A stretch of 64,000 nt of DNA from contig JAFTKO010000007.1 in assembly GCA_017453205.1 (NCBI GenBank), forward strand, positions 62,001-126,000. The letters run 5' to 3'. The first letter of the stretch is position 1; the number at the start of each line of letters is the position of its first letter. The translations under genes were made by a program, and so were the position numbers. The notes under the pieces are model-generated. The model searched no databases. It was given only the letters and a program-made list of their open reading frames with translations, and had not been told where the DNA came from. This DNA comes from Clostridia bacterium. GTDB lineage: Bacteria; Bacillota; Clostridia; Oscillospirales; CAG-272. Of the stretch, positions 34,999 through 43,704 are shown piece after piece.

Positions 34999-36276
34999 AT
35001 GGAATTTTCAAAGATGAGCCGTGAGGAGCGTTCGGTGCTTCTCGCAGATCTGAAAAAGGAATACGCCGCCGCACAGGCAAGAAATCTTTCGCTCGACCTC
35101 TCGCGCGGAAAGCCGGGGGCAGAGCAATTGGACCTGTTGCAACGCATGCTCGGTTGTATCTCTTACTCCGAGGATTGCCGCACCGAGGATGGCTTTGATT
35201 GCCGTAACTACGGTATTCTCGACGGTATCAAGGAGGCAAAGCGCCTGTTTGCCGAGCTGTTGAACCTTTCGGAAAAGGAGCTCTTTATCGGCGGTAACTC
35301 GTCTTTGAATTTGATGTACGACACGGTCGCGCGCGCCATGCTCTACGGCGTTTGCGACAGTGAGCGTCCTTGGTGTCGCGAGGAGGAGATCAAGTTCATC
35401 TGTCCTGCGCCCGGTTATGACCGTCACTTTGCCATTTGCGAGTCACTCGGCATCAAAATGCTGCCCGTAGATATGACGCCCACCGGTCCCGACATGGACG
35501 CGGTGGAAAAGCTTGCGGCATCCGATCCCTCCGTCAAGGGCACTTGGTGCTGTCCCAAGTATTCCAACCCCGACGGTATCACTTATTCCGACGAGACCGT
35601 CCGCCGCTTCGGCGCGATGAAGACCGCAGCAAAGGATTTCCGCATCTTTTGGGATAACGCCTACGCTGTGCATGATCTTTATCCCGACCGTGCCGATACG
35701 CTTGCCGATATTTTTGAGGCTTGCTCGGCATACGGCAACCGCAACCGCGTGTTCTACTTTGCGTCTACCTCCAAAATTTCGTTCCCGGGGTCGGGCGTTG
35801 CCATCATGGCGGCATCCGAGGAGAACCTCAAACAGATCATGCCCATCATCGGCGCACAGACCATCGGTTTTGATAAGATCAATCAGCTCCGTCATGTCCG
35901 CTATTTCCAATCCGCGGAGAATGTGCGTAAGCATATGATGAAGCTTGCCGATGTCATCCGTCCCAAATTCGAGATCGTTCTCAATACGCTTGAAAAAGAT
36001 CTTGGCGGAACCGGTATTGCCCGTTGGACCAATCCCTTGGGCGGTTACTTTGTCAGCCTGTTCGTACAGGACGGTTGCGCAAAACGTACTTATCAGCTCT
36101 GCCGTGAGGCGGGTGTCAAGCTGACCGATGTCGGCGCGACCTATCCCTATAAGCGCGATCCTCATGACAGTAATATCCGTATCGCGCCCACCTTCCCGAA
36201 TGTGTGTGACCTGCAAGAGGCAATGAATGTCCTCACCCTCTGCGCTCGCATCGCCGCTTTGGAACAGTTAGGTTAA
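34999..36276 (+). CDS. PLP-dependent aminotransferase (aspartate aminotransferase-like, MocR-aminotransferase family)
   Basis: A 425-residue fold-type I aminotransferase. The PLP-binding Lys is in [12 protein letters not shown]. The D-N-A-Y pair (F-W-D-N-A-Y) that binds the cofactor and the substrate-binding Arg near N-I-R-I-A-P are present. The N-terminal L-D-L-S-R-G-K-P is typical of the stand-alone aminotransferase family often annotated aspartate aminotransferase in Clostridia. It would move amino groups between glutamate or aspartate and 2-oxo acids. AAGGAG precedes ATG 34999. Monocistronic: own promoter and own terminator. Confidence 0.85.
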   Translation: MEFSKMSREERSVLLADLKKEYAAAQARNLSLDLSRGKPGAEQLDLLQRMLGCISYSEDCRTEDGFDCRNYGILDGIKEAKRLFAELLNLSEKELFIGGNSSLNLMYDTVARAMLYGVCDSERPWCREEEIKFICPAPGYDRHFAICESLGIKMLPVDMTPTGPDMDAVEKLAASDPSVKGTWCCPKYSNPDGITYSDETVRRFGAMKTAAKDFRIFWDNAYAVHDLYPDRADTLADIFEACSAYGNRNRVFYFASTSKISFPGSGVAIMAASEENLKQIMPIIGAQTIGFDKINQLRHVRYFQSAENVRKHMMKLADVIRPKFEIVLNTLEKDLGGTGIARWTNPLGGYFVSLFVQDGCAKRTYQLCREAGVKLTDVGATYPYKRDPHDSNIRIAPTFPNVCDLQEAMNVLTLCARIAALEQLG

Positions 36277-36290
36277 TACATATGGATTTG

Positions 36291-36326
36291 CGGGGAGGGT
36301 ACCCTTTCAAAAAGGTACTCTCCCCG
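36291..36326 (+). terminator. terminator after the aminotransferase
   Basis: CGGGGAGGGTACC pairs with GGTACTCTCCCCG (one G-U) around a CTTTCAAAAA loop. Confidence 0.75.
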
Positions 36327-36596
36327 TTATTTGCGGCGGACATTCTATGATTAGGCAACGTCCGTGAAAGTTTTTGAAAGGAATATGGAAGACCTTATTT
36401 TTTGAGAATAACATTAGCGCCAAAGAGCATGTATTGATTTTGTTGAAGCAAAAGTAACTTTGTGGAGAGGGCAGGGTTGGTGGTCCCTAACCTCTATCGG
36501 GAGTATCTTAGGATATTCGCATTGACATACCCGTATTGCCCCGAACTAAGGAAACGCGAACAGACATTCCTTATTTTATCATACATACCCTTTTGT
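36327..36596. other. intergenic stretch without a gene
   Basis: No supported frame. Decayed pieces similar to the dispersed repeat (GTGAAAGTTTTTGAAAGG at about 36364-36381) are visible. Otherwise nothing recognisable. Confidence 0.5.
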
Positions 36597-36690
36597 TAAA
36601 GTTTTAAAGGGGCGTGGGGAATCGAAGCGGCTTTGCCGCTTCTAACACGAAGTGTTTTCTTTTAGTTAAAAGTTTCCCCACAAAAAAGCT
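36597..36690 (+). repeat. dispersed palindromic repeat, copy 1 (with internal hairpins)
   Basis: Begins AAAGTTTTAAAGGGGCGTGGGGAA and ends AAAAGTTTCCCCACAAAAAA. The two GGGGAA / TTCCCC arms enclose two extra short hairpins (GAAGCGG-CTTTG-CCGCTTC and AACACGAAGTGTTT). It matches the pattern of copies at 45674, 48465 and 57317. Confidence 0.65.
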
Positions 36691-36738
36691 TCTGCGCCAA
36701 CGAAATTCATACTCAAAAAGGTTTTCTGCAAAAAAATT

Positions 36739-37701
36739 ATGACACAAACACAAACCAATCCGTTTCCGCACAGTGACAGCAACAAGCGCTATTATACCTA
36801 CGACTATTATTTGCGCCGCACCTTTGGCGGGAAGTGTGCAAAGCTCCCGCTGGACGCAGGTTTTACCTGCCCGAACATCGACGGGCGTTGCGGCAGAGGC
36901 GGCTGTATTTATTGCTCCGACCGTGGGAGCGGTGATTTTGCGCCTGCGGCACAGCTTTCGGTCACGGAGCAGATCGCAAGGCAAAAGGAACTGTTTGCCC
37001 GTAAGTGGGATGTATCGAGGTGTATTGCGTATTTTCAAGCGCATACCAACACCTACGCGCCGCTGTCGGTTTTGAAAGAAAAGTATGAGGAGGCACTTTC
37101 ACAGGAGGGAATCGTCGGCTTGAACATTGCCACGCGTGCCGACTGTCTGGCTCCCGATACGGTAGAATACTTGGCGCAGCTTTCACGGCGCACGGTGCTG
37201 ACGGTGGAGCTCGGACTCCAGACCTCTTGCGACGAGAGCGCCGCGCGCATCAACCGAGGGCATACCTTTGCCGATTTTTACCGCGGCTTTGCGGCACTGC
37301 GTGAAGCGAGCCCCGATATCGGTATTTGTGTACATTTGATCTTTGGCTTGCCGGGGGAGGATGACAAGACTATGATGCAAACGGTGCGGGATGTTGCAAA
37401 ACTGCATCCCGATCAAGTCAAGCTCCATTTGTTGCACGTTTTAAAGGGAACACGGTTGGCAAAGCTGTATGTGTCCGGGGAATATGTTCCCTTGGAGCGG
37501 GAGCGCTATATCCGATTGATTGCCGATGCACTGGAGCTGTTACCGCCCGATGTCGTGATCGGACGTCTGACGGGAGACGGTGCCGCAGACGACCTGCTCG
37601 CACCGCTGTGGAGCCGTAAAAAGACCGCGGTCATCAACGACATTGATAAACTGCTGTATTCCCAAAACGGTTATCAAGGACGGCTCTATTTTGAAAATTA
37701 A
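36739..37701 (+). CDS. YhcC-type radical SAM protein (TIGR01212 family)
   Basis: A 320-residue radical SAM protein. The N-terminal R-Y-Y-T-Y-D-Y-Y-L-R-R-T-F-G-G segment and the spaced cluster motif (F-T-C-P-N-I-D-G ... C-I-Y-C-S, that is C-x12-C-x2-C) are diagnostic of the YhcC family. L-I-F-G-L-P-G-E follows. The biochemical role of YhcC is not established as far as I know; a modification reaction is presumed. No good ribosome binding site precedes ATG 36739, and the dispersed repeat ends 48 bases upstream, so its native leader may have been altered. Confidence 0.87.
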   Translation: MTQTQTNPFPHSDSNKRYYTYDYYLRRTFGGKCAKLPLDAGFTCPNIDGRCGRGGCIYCSDRGSGDFAPAAQLSVTEQIARQKELFARKWDVSRCIAYFQAHTNTYAPLSVLKEKYEEALSQEGIVGLNIATRADCLAPDTVEYLAQLSRRTVLTVELGLQTSCDESAARINRGHTFADFYRGFAALREASPDIGICVHLIFGLPGEDDKTMMQTVRDVAKLHPDQVKLHLLHVLKGTRLAKLYVSGEYVPLERERYIRLIADALELLPPDVVIGRLTGDGAADDLLAPLWSRKKTAVINDIDKLLYSQNGYQGRLYFEN

Positions 37702-37794
37702 TATATGTTATGTGAGAATTATGTGATTATTTTTCAGTTTTAAATTATGATTTTGACCATAACGTAGATTTTGTGATTTCATGTGCATTTTTTG

Positions 37795-37824
37795 TTGACT
37801 TTTGGGGGATGGGAGTGATATAAT
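37795..37824 (+). promoter_or_regulatory. promoter of the Wzz/tyrosine-kinase pair
   Basis: TTGACT, an 18-base spacer, TATAAT; 35 bases upstream of the Wzz-like start codon. Confidence 0.7.
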
Positions 37825-37858
37825 GGAGATATCACAAAAGCAATGGGAGTGAAAAAAC

Positions 37859-38632
37859 ATGAGGGAAGAAGTCGAAGTGAGCGAAATCAATTTGGTGGAT
37901 ATGGTCAAGCTTTTGTGGTCGAAAGCATGGATCATTTGTATTTCCACAATATTGGCGGCTGTCTTGTTTTTGTCGGGGACGGTTTTGTTTGTGGTTCCTC
38001 AATACCAAGCCGAGGCTTTACTGTACGTCAATAACAGCTCTGTTTCGAGCGGTTCCTCCGAGATCATTGTTTCGGGAGAGATCGACGCGGCAAAAAAATT
38101 GGTCGATGTTTATGTGATCATCTGCGAGCTGCCTTCCACCTTGGAAACCGTTATTCAGAAGGCGGGATTGGATATGAGCGTTGAGACGCTGGCACAAAAG
38201 GTGACTGCCGAGGCGGTGAATGATACCGAGGTCTTTCAAATTAAGGTTACCGATTCCGACCCGCAAAGAGCTGCCCGAATCGCCAATATTTTTACAGAGG
38301 TATTGCCGGATAAGATCGCGTCGATCGTAGACGGCAGTTCGGTGAGGATCATGAACTATGCAACCGTTCCTACCACGCGTTCCTCGCCCAGCTATACAAC
38401 CAATACACTGCTCGGTGCAGTGGTGGGATTGGTACTGTCTTGCGGGGTGATCGTTGTGATCGATATTTTTCTCGATAAGGTGAAGAATGTCGAGATGCTG
38501 ACGAGAAAATATAAAATACCCGTGCTTGCCGAGATCCCCGATCTATATGACCAAAGGTCGACCTCCAAAAAATACCGTTATTACGGTTATTCCCAAGCAT
38601 CGCAATCTGTAAAAGGCGGTACCAGCGAATGA
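37859..38632 (+). CDS. Wzz-type polysaccharide chain-length/co-polymerase membrane protein
   Basis: A 257-residue protein with one transmembrane helix near residues 22-45, an extracytoplasmic domain containing Y-Q-A-E-A-L-L-Y-V, and a second helix near residues 183-203. This is the layout of Gram-positive CapA/CpsC-type Wzz proteins. Such proteins partner a cytoplasmic tyrosine kinase to control capsule or exopolysaccharide length and export. Its stop overlaps the kinase start (ATGA). GGGAGTG precedes ATG 37859. Unusually, no glycosyltransferase, flippase or polymerase genes follow, so the glycan genes must lie elsewhere. Confidence 0.88.
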   Translation: MREEVEVSEINLVDMVKLLWSKAWIICISTILAAVLFLSGTVLFVVPQYQAEALLYVNNSSVSSGSSEIIVSGEIDAAKKLVDVYVIICELPSTLETVIQKAGLDMSVETLAQKVTAEAVNDTEVFQIKVTDSDPQRAARIANIFTEVLPDKIASIVDGSSVRIMNYATVPTTRSSPSYTTNTLLGAVVGLVLSCGVIVVIDIFLDKVKNVEMLTRKYKIPVLAEIPDLYDQRSTSKKYRYYGYSQASQSVKGGTSE

Positions 38633-39354
38633 GTGAGAAACAAAAAAGCCAACCCATCAATAAACAAAAAACAACGATCGGTAAAAAATTGCATTTTGAA
38701 GCGTCCGAAACCTACAAAAGATTGAGAACCAATCTGCAATTTGTTCTGCCGTTAAAGGATGGCAAACGTTGCCGCTTGATCGGCGTTACCAGTGCGCTCG
38801 CGGGGGAGGGGAAAAGCACGACCTCGATCAACCTGTCATATTCTTTGGCGGAATCGGGGAAAAAGGTGCTGTTGATCGAGGCCGATCTGCGCTTGCCCAC
38901 CATTTCCAAATTGCTTGAGCTGAGATCGGCTACCGGATTGAGTGATTATTTGATCGCGGGTGACCGAGAGCTGCTTTGTATCAAGACCGCAAAGGATGAA
39001 AGCAACCTCTGCATCCTTTCGGCGGGGAGTCTGCCGCCCAATCCGTCGGAGCTTTTGGAAACCCCGAGAATGGGAGAGCTTTTAAAGCTTTTGGCAGAGG
39101 ATTATGACTATATCATCATCGATCTTCCGCCCATCAATATTGTTGCCGATGCCGCCATCGTCTCCAAGTATGTGGACGGGATCTTGATGGTCGTCAGACA
39201 AAATTACGACAAGTGCCGCGCGGTGGATGCGGCAATGCGTTCCTTGGAATACGCCAATGCAAATGTTGTCGGATTTATTTTTAACTGTGTAGGAAAAACA
39301 CACCGTTTGGGGAAAAGATATTTGGAATACGGCGAATATGCCAAAATGGTTTGA
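38629..39354 (+). CDS. CpsD/CapB-family tyrosine-protein kinase
   Basis: A 241-residue BY-kinase. Walker A is S-A-L-A-G-E-G-K-S-T. The Walker A' region is L-L-I-E-A-D-L-R-L-P, where the first Asp of the usual D-x-D-x-R is Glu. Walker B-like is I-I-I-D-L-P-P. The C-terminal tail has tyrosines (R-Y-L-E-Y-G-E-Y) that would be autophosphorylated in trans. It works with the Wzz-like protein encoded immediately upstream, with a 4-base overlap, in a phosphorylation cycle regulating polysaccharide export. A strong terminator 20 bases after the stop closes the two-gene operon. Confidence 0.9.
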   Translation: MSEKQKSQPINKQKTTIGKKLHFEASETYKRLRTNLQFVLPLKDGKRCRLIGVTSALAGEGKSTTSINLSYSLAESGKKVLLIEADLRLPTISKLLELRSATGLSDYLIAGDRELLCIKTAKDESNLCILSAGSLPPNPSELLETPRMGELLKLLAEDYDYIIIDLPPINIVADAAIVSKYVDGILMVVRQNYDKCRAVDAAMRSLEYANANVVGFIFNCVGKTHRLGKRYLEYGEYAKMV

Positions 39355-39373
39355 TACCCATTACATACTACAT

Positions 39374-39413
39374 AAAAACGGTTGCCGCAAATGTATTTGC
39401 GGCAACCGTTTTT
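39374..39413. terminator. bidirectional terminator
   Basis: Near-perfect AAAAACGGTTGCCGCAAAT / ATTTGCGGCAACCGTTTTT with almost no loop; serves the kinase operon and the convergent gene. Confidence 0.9.
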
Positions 39414-39436
39414 GGGGGGATGACGACCGGTTGTCG

Positions 39437-39931
39437 TTAATCCTCCGCCGTCAATTTTCCTTTTATGCTGTCAAACACCGTTGTGCGGTCCTTTGCATCA
39501 AAGATCGCGTAAACCACATAGTTTCCAAACACCTTTACCTCCGCGTCACGGAGCTTTGGGGTCTCTTCGGGAATATAAGAGTCATACCAGCTTTGGTTCT
39601 TTTCCAGCGAGCTCTTTAAATAGTCTTTTAAAACCGTTTCCATCTTTTCGGCATTGCCTTCCGATACCTTGTAGATTCCAAGCTCGTTGAGGTTGTTTGT
39701 GTCACTTGCAAAATAAATCACCGATTCCGTCACATAATCTGGTGCGGTAAAATAATCGTCCAAATATCCGCTGTCGGCGGGGAGATAGGTCACACCGTCG
39801 TTCAAAGCTGTCACAGCGTGGTCGGCAAGGTCGGTTGCCTTGATATTGTCGGCATAGACCTCCTTTTTGCAGGCGGCAAAAGAGAGGAGCAGAACCAGCG
39901 AGAGCATTGCGGCAATCATACGTTTCATCAT
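39437..39931 (-). CDS. DUF4358 lipoprotein
   Basis: A 164-residue lipoprotein with lipobox S-F-A-A-C. The mature part has the DUF4358 pattern: an N-terminal helix, E-L-G-I-Y-K-V, a long amphipathic helix, and V-F-G-N-Y-V-V-Y-A-I-F. The function of this domain is unknown; in Clostridia it often occurs beside SGNH hydrolases, as here. I chose ATG 39931 (AAAGGACTT upstream); a longer frame lacks a site and would overlap its neighbour. It is last in a leftward three-gene group with the SGNH protein and a small membrane protein. Confidence 0.85.
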   Translation of the reverse strand: MMKRMIAAMLSLVLLLSFAACKKEVYADNIKATDLADHAVTALNDGVTYLPADSGYLDDYFTAPDYVTESVIYFASDTNNLNELGIYKVSEGNAEKMETVLKDYLKSSLEKNQSWYDSYIPEETPKLRDAEVKVFGNYVVYAIFDAKDRTTVFDSIKGKLTAED

Positions 39932-39953
39932 TTTTAAGTCCTTTCTTGATCGA

Positions 39954-40799
39954 TTATTCTTCCTCTTGCCAAGCGTGCGTGCGCAGATAGGCAAGGATCT
40001 CTTCATATGCGGAGACCGTCAGATGCTGTCCGTCGCCGTTGTCAAAGGACGATGCCAGCTTGCCGTCGGCATCCCGCAACACTGAGGCGGTGTCGGCAAC
40101 ACGCACATTGTTGTACGCGGCGGCAATCTCGGGGAGCCAAGAATTCAGTGTTTTGATATATTGGTTGAGCGTTGCAACATCGGCGGAGTAATTTCCTTGC
40201 GCACAAACAGGATAAACGGTTTGCAAAATAATTTTGGTGTCGGGCGAGGCATTTCGCACGGCGTCGATCAGCCGCTTGTAATTTTTTATATAGGTGTCCT
40301 TGTCCGAGGCAAAATTGACCAACCCGTTTTGCCCAAAGGAAAGCACCAAATACGTGGGCTTTGCCTTTTCACAGGCTTGAGCGACTGTCAGTTGCTCGCC
40401 TGTGGGCGGATAGATGACCGTCTCGGAGGTGATCTTGGAGGAAAGCATGCGCGTGCCGCTGCTGTCGCTCCATACCTGTTGCGTTTCGGTGCCACCGCTC
40501 AATACGCCGCGGGCACGCAAATGCGCGGTAGTCGATTCACCGAAAAAGATCATTTCATCGATATAAGCCATTCCCGCGTCGGCAGTTTCTTTCAGTGTGA
40601 CCTCTTGCGGTGTGATGCTTGTAGGCATGTCGGCTGTTTGGCTGTCCGTCTCGGTGTCGCTTTCGGTCTCGGTCTCGCGGTCGGTGTACGCCGTTTTCAC
40701 GATTCCGAGCGTAAGCCCCAGCAACAGGCAGACCGCCGCTAAGACGAGAATGACCGTCAACAGCATGGCAAAAATCCGATATTGTTTGTTGGGATCCAT
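39954..40799 (-). CDS. membrane-anchored SGNH/GDSL-type hydrolase
   Basis: A 281-residue protein with an N-terminal transmembrane helix (about residues 10-33), a Thr/Glu/Asp-rich linker, and an SGNH domain. Block I is F-F-G-E-S-T-T with the Ser nucleophile (Glu replaces the usual Asp). A Gly-Gln-Asn segment (S-F-G-Q-N-G) fills block III, and the catalytic Asp-His pair is in D-G-Q-H-L. SGNH enzymes outside the cell commonly remove or transfer acyl groups on wall polymers or exopolysaccharide. AAGGAAG precedes the ATG. The DUF4358 gene follows after 22 bases. Confidence 0.85.
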   Translation of the reverse strand: MDPNKQYRIFAMLLTVILVLAAVCLLLGLTLGIVKTAYTDRETETESDTETDSQTADMPTSITPQEVTLKETADAGMAYIDEMIFFGESTTAHLRARGVLSGGTETQQVWSDSSGTRMLSSKITSETVIYPPTGEQLTVAQACEKAKPTYLVLSFGQNGLVNFASDKDTYIKNYKRLIDAVRNASPDTKIILQTVYPVCAQGNYSADVATLNQYIKTLNSWLPEIAAAYNNVRVADTASVLRDADGKLASSFDNGDGQHLTVSAYEEILAYLRTHAWQEEE

Positions 40800-40828
40800 T
40801 TTAAAACTTCCTTAAATGTTAGAAAAAC

Positions 40829-41224
40829 TCAGTCCTCTTCCATCAGCTTGCGGATACGCGAGGAGATCAGCATGATCAGACCGAAAACGATCCAATAAAC
40901 GACTGAGAAGAGAACAAACATCAAAAGCTGTGTTGCCGCTTGCGCCGACGCACTGGTGGGGAGATAGAGAAGCAGGAATACGGCAAGTACGTCGATGATG
41001 TAAAGCAACAGGATGCGGATCCAGCGCGGCAGTGCCCGAACCTTCCAAAGCATCCCGCCAAAGGACATGCAGAGCCCACAGGGAAAGATCAAAAGAAAAC
41101 GCGCGGCGGCAATGCCGGCGGAACCGTCGATCATTAAATTTACCAATATCAGTATCAGTGCGATGGCGGTAAAATATACGCATCCGCCGCAAAGCCAATT
41201 TTTGATGTTCTGCCAGGTTTTCAT
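40829..41224 (-). CDS. small four-helix membrane protein (DUF3021-like)
   Basis: A 131-residue protein with four predicted membrane helices and a short basic C-terminal tail (S-S-R-I-R-K-L). Layout and length resemble DUF3021 proteins, but I see no diagnostic motif, so the family call is tentative. I chose ATG 41224 because GAAAGG lies at normal distance; ATG 41239 has no site. It is first in the leftward group with the SGNH and DUF4358 genes, suggesting a shared envelope role. Confidence 0.65.
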   Translation of the reverse strand: MKTWQNIKNWLCGGCVYFTAIALILILVNLMIDGSAGIAAARFLLIFPCGLCMSFGGMLWKVRALPRWIRILLLYIIDVLAVFLLLYLPTSASAQAATQLLMFVLFSVVYWIVFGLIMLISSRIRKLMEED

Positions 41225-41402
41225 AACAAAGCCTTTCATATAATAAAATGATGTTTCACCTTATATTCTATCACACTTTTACGCTGTTTTGTGCGAAATA
41301 AAAAAATATTTACAATTTTTTGTGACGCAGCCTGTTTCACCCTGCCTTTTTCGGTCGATAATGGAAAGAACCGAGATAAAAACAGAAACACGGAGGTACA
41401 AA

Positions 41403-42377
41403 ATGTGTACTGCGATCGCAATGAAAAATGGAGATTTTTATTTTGGACGGACGCTCGACCTTGACGCGGCATTTGGGGAGCGCGTGGTGATCACCCCGCG
41501 GAACTTCGGCTTTTGGTTTCGTATGGAGCCGCCGCAAAGACATCATTATGCGATGCTTGGCATGGCGACGGTCATCGACGGATATCCGCTGTATGCCGAG
41601 GCGGTCAATGAATGCGGGCTTTGCGCGGCGGGGCTGAATTTTCCCGGGAACGCGTATTACTCTGAGGCGGCGGAAGAGGGAAATCTCAATCTGGCTCCGT
41701 ATGAGCTGATCCCGTATCTGCTCGGCACGTGCGCAAATCTATCGGAGGCAAAGTCAGTGTTGCAGGATCTCAATTTGATGGAGCTCCCGTTTCGCAAGGA
41801 CATTCCGCTGACTCCTTTGCATTGGCTGATCGCGGATCAAAGCGGTGCGGTCGTGGTCGAGTCCACCGCGTGCGGTGTGCGCATTTATGACGATCCCGCA
41901 GGCGTGTTGACCAACAACCCGCCGTTCGGCTTTCATCTGCAAAACCTGAGCCACTTTGGCAATCTGACCGCAAAGCCCGCCAAAAGTGAGTTCCTTGACG
42001 AGAGCGGTGCCGAGACCTTTGGTTTGGGGCTTGGATGTCACGGTCTGCCGGGCGACTACTCCTCCACCTCACGTTTTGTCAGAGCCGCATGGCTGTTAAA
42101 GCACACGGTGCGCGAGACAGGGGAGGGAAGGTGCGTGGCACAGTTCTTCCATCTGCTCTCAGCCGTCTCTCCCGTCAAGGGGAGTGTCCTCACTAAGTCG
42201 GGCAAGTGCCACTATACGCTGTATTCTTGTTGTGCCAATGCCAGTCGAGGCGTGTTTTATTTCCGCACTTGTGAAAATCCCGAGATCTACGCCGTCGATC
42301 TCCACAGTCACGATACCGACGGCAACGAGCTGACCGAGATACCGCTGCCGAGAGAGACCGAGTTTCGTTTTTTGTAA
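41403..42377 (+). CDS. bsh: bile salt hydrolase / choloylglycine hydrolase-family Ntn hydrolase
   Basis: A 324-residue N-terminal-nucleophile hydrolase. Cys2 follows the initiator Met directly, to be exposed by Met removal. Further conserved positions are Arg in F-G-R-T-L-D-L-D, Asp of the same motif, Asn in V-N-E-C-G-L and L-T-N-N-P-P-F, and Arg in S-T-S-R-F-V-R. The sequence L-G-M-A-T-V and A-G-L-N-F-P match bile salt hydrolases more than penicillin V acylases. The enzyme would deconjugate glycine or taurine bile acids in the cytoplasm, a marker of gut life. ACGGAGG precedes ATG 41403. It stands alone, without bile transporters or 7alpha-dehydroxylation genes nearby. Confidence 0.87.
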   Translation: MCTAIAMKNGDFYFGRTLDLDAAFGERVVITPRNFGFWFRMEPPQRHHYAMLGMATVIDGYPLYAEAVNECGLCAAGLNFPGNAYYSEAAEEGNLNLAPYELIPYLLGTCANLSEAKSVLQDLNLMELPFRKDIPLTPLHWLIADQSGAVVVESTACGVRIYDDPAGVLTNNPPFGFHLQNLSHFGNLTAKPAKSEFLDESGAETFGLGLGCHGLPGDYSSTSRFVRAAWLLKHTVRETGEGRCVAQFFHLLSAVSPVKGSVLTKSGKCHYTLYSCCANASRGVFYFRTCENPEIYAVDLHSHDTDGNELTEIPLPRETEFRFL

Positions 42378-42425
42378 ATATTTTAAAAAAGAACGAAAAA
42401 ACGTTCAAAAAAATCAAAAAAAGTC

Positions 42426-42454
42426 TTGACAAACCGCTTTAGATATGGTATAAT
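42426..42454 (+). promoter_or_regulatory. promoter of the rplU-prp-rpmA operon
   Basis: TTGACA, a 17-base spacer, TATAAT: perfect SigA consensus about 95 bases upstream of rplU. Confidence 0.85.
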
Positions 42455-42459
42455 AATTT

Positions 42460-42540
42460 GCCGCTTGAAAATGGCTCTTTTAAGTGTGTCCGAAAACGGG
42501 TGCCGCCATGAGTTCAGCGAGTCTATCAGAAAGAGAGGTG
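42460..42540 (+). ncRNA. candidate L21 leader (5' UTR regulatory RNA)
   Basis: The 5' UTR between promoter and rplU can form short stems (for example GTGTCCG / CGGGTGC and GCCGCCATG-containing region). In Bacillota this position holds the L21 leader, a structured autoregulatory RNA. The assignment rests mainly on position; I have not matched the covariance model. Confidence 0.45.
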
Positions 42541-42546
42541 CTTTTC

Positions 42547-42858
42547 GTGTTTGCAGTTATCGAAACCGGCGGAAAGCAGTACAAAGTAATCGAGCAGGAC
42601 ATTATCTTTGTTGAAAAGCTCGACGCAAATGAAGGAGACGACATCGTTTTCGACAGCGTTTTGGCTCTGTCCAACGACAACGGCTTCAAGGCAGGTACTC
42701 CCACCGTCGCAGGTGCTAAGGTTACCGCAAAGGTACTTAAGAACGGTAAGAACAAAAAGATTTACGTGATGAAGTACAAGCCCAAGAAGAACGAGAAGAA
42801 GAAGATCGGTCACAGACAGCCTTACACCAAGGTTCAGATCGTGAAGATCGAGGGCTGA
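42547..42858 (+). CDS. rplU: 50S ribosomal protein L21
   Basis: A 103-residue protein beginning [13 protein letters not shown], the L21 signature, and ending in a basic H-R-Q-P-Y-T-K-V. It binds 23S rRNA in the large subunit. The start is GTG 42547, with AGAGAGGTG at proper distance; the longer in-frame start at 42484 falls in the leader and is not supported. First gene of the conserved rplU-prp-rpmA operon. Confidence 0.95.
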   Translation: MFAVIETGGKQYKVIEQDIIFVEKLDANEGDDIVFDSVLALSNDNGFKAGTPTVAGAKVTAKVLKNGKNKKIYVMKYKPKKNEKKKIGHRQPYTKVQIVKIEG

Positions 42859-42880
42859 TTAGTTTCTAATCAGTAAGGAC

Positions 42881-43243
42881 ATGACAAAAATCGTGTTTTT
42901 CAGAAGCGGTGGAGTTTTCTACGGCTTTGAGGAGCAAGGTCACGCGGGCTTTGCCGACGCGGGCAGCGACATTCTGTGTGCCGCCATTTCGTCCATGACA
43001 ATGTTTCTCATCAACACCATCGAGGTCGCTTACGCTTCTTCCGTCGATTATGACATTGACGAGGGTGCGACAAAAATTCGGGTGCGTGCCAAAGCGGCAC
43101 TGCCGGAGTTTGAGGCGGACGATTACAAGCGCTATGCGGTGTCGGGGATCGTGATGGGGTACTATTGCCAGCTCAGTGATATGCTTGAGGAGTATGGGGA
43201 TTATCTTGACGTTGCCGTTGTGGATAAGCCTTACGAAGATTGA
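42881..43243 (+). CDS. prp: ribosomal-processing cysteine protease Prp
   Basis: A 120-residue protein of the YsxB/Prp family. The catalytic His is in G-H-A-G-F-A and the catalytic Cys in D-I-L-C-A-A-I-S, the usual 11-12 residue spacing. Prp cleaves the N-terminal extension of ribosomal protein L27 in Bacillota. The gene lies, as usual, between rplU and rpmA, and the L27 encoded next carries the matching extension. Confidence 0.95.
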   Translation: MTKIVFFRSGGVFYGFEEQGHAGFADAGSDILCAAISSMTMFLINTIEVAYASSVDYDIDEGATKIRVRAKAALPEFEADDYKRYAVSGIVMGYYCQLSDMLEEYGDYLDVAVVDKPYED

Positions 43244-43283
43244 TTTCCACCGAGTCCAATCCAAAAAAATTAGGAGGATAAGA

Positions 43284-43565
43284 ATGATGTTAAAGCTCAG
43301 TTTACAGTTCTTTGCTCATAAGAAAGGTGTCGGTTCTACCAAGAACGGCCGTGACAGTGAGTCCAAACGCCTTGGCGTAAAGAAGGCTGACGGTCAGGCA
43401 GTTGTTGCCGGCAACATCATCGTAAGACAGAGAGGAACCGCTGTTTGCGCAGGCGAAAACGTTGGCGTAGGCAAGGACTACACCCTCTATGCGCTCATCG
43501 ATGGTCGCGTTAAGTTTGAGCACAAGACCAAATCGCAGAAGAAAGTCAGCGTTTACGCAGACTGA
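43284..43565 (+). CDS. rpmA: 50S ribosomal protein L27 with Prp-cleaved N-terminal extension
   Basis: A 93-residue L27. The N-terminus [15 protein letters not shown] contains the conserved L-Q-F-F-A site; cleavage after F-F would expose A-H-K-K-G, whose mature N-terminus reaches the peptidyl transferase centre. G-S-T-K-N-G-R-D and I-V-R-Q-R-G are family signatures. TAGGAGG precedes ATG 43284; ATG 43287 is an equally possible start. A terminator with a 17-base T run follows. Confidence 0.95.
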   Translation: MMLKLSLQFFAHKKGVGSTKNGRDSESKRLGVKKADGQAVVAGNIIVRQRGTAVCAGENVGVGKDYTLYALIDGRVKFEHKTKSQKKVSVYAD

Positions 43566-43581
43566 TCTCATCTGACAGAAA

Positions 43582-43637
43582 TAGAACCCCGAACAGGTGT
43601 GAACCCCGTTCGGGGTTCTATTTTTTTTTTTTTTTTT
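43582..43637 (+). terminator. strong terminator of the rplU operon
   Basis: TAGAACCCCGAAC pairs with GTTCGGGGTTCTA and is followed by 17 T. Confidence 0.95.
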
Positions 43638-43639
43638 CA

Positions 43640-43676
43640 AAAAGTACTTGACAAATTTCCAAAAGTACTTTATAAT
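43640..43676 (+). promoter_or_regulatory. promoter with two AAGTACTT palindromes (candidate operator)
   Basis: TTGACA (43648-43653), 17 bases, TATAAT (43671-43676). AAAAGTACTT occurs twice, overlapping the -35 box and ending at the -10 box, 21 bases apart, two helical turns. The pattern suits repression by a dimeric winged-helix protein such as the one encoded at 44666. Confidence 0.7.
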
Positions 43677-43704
43677 ATAAAGCAAGTGAGGGAGGAATAT
43701 AGAA

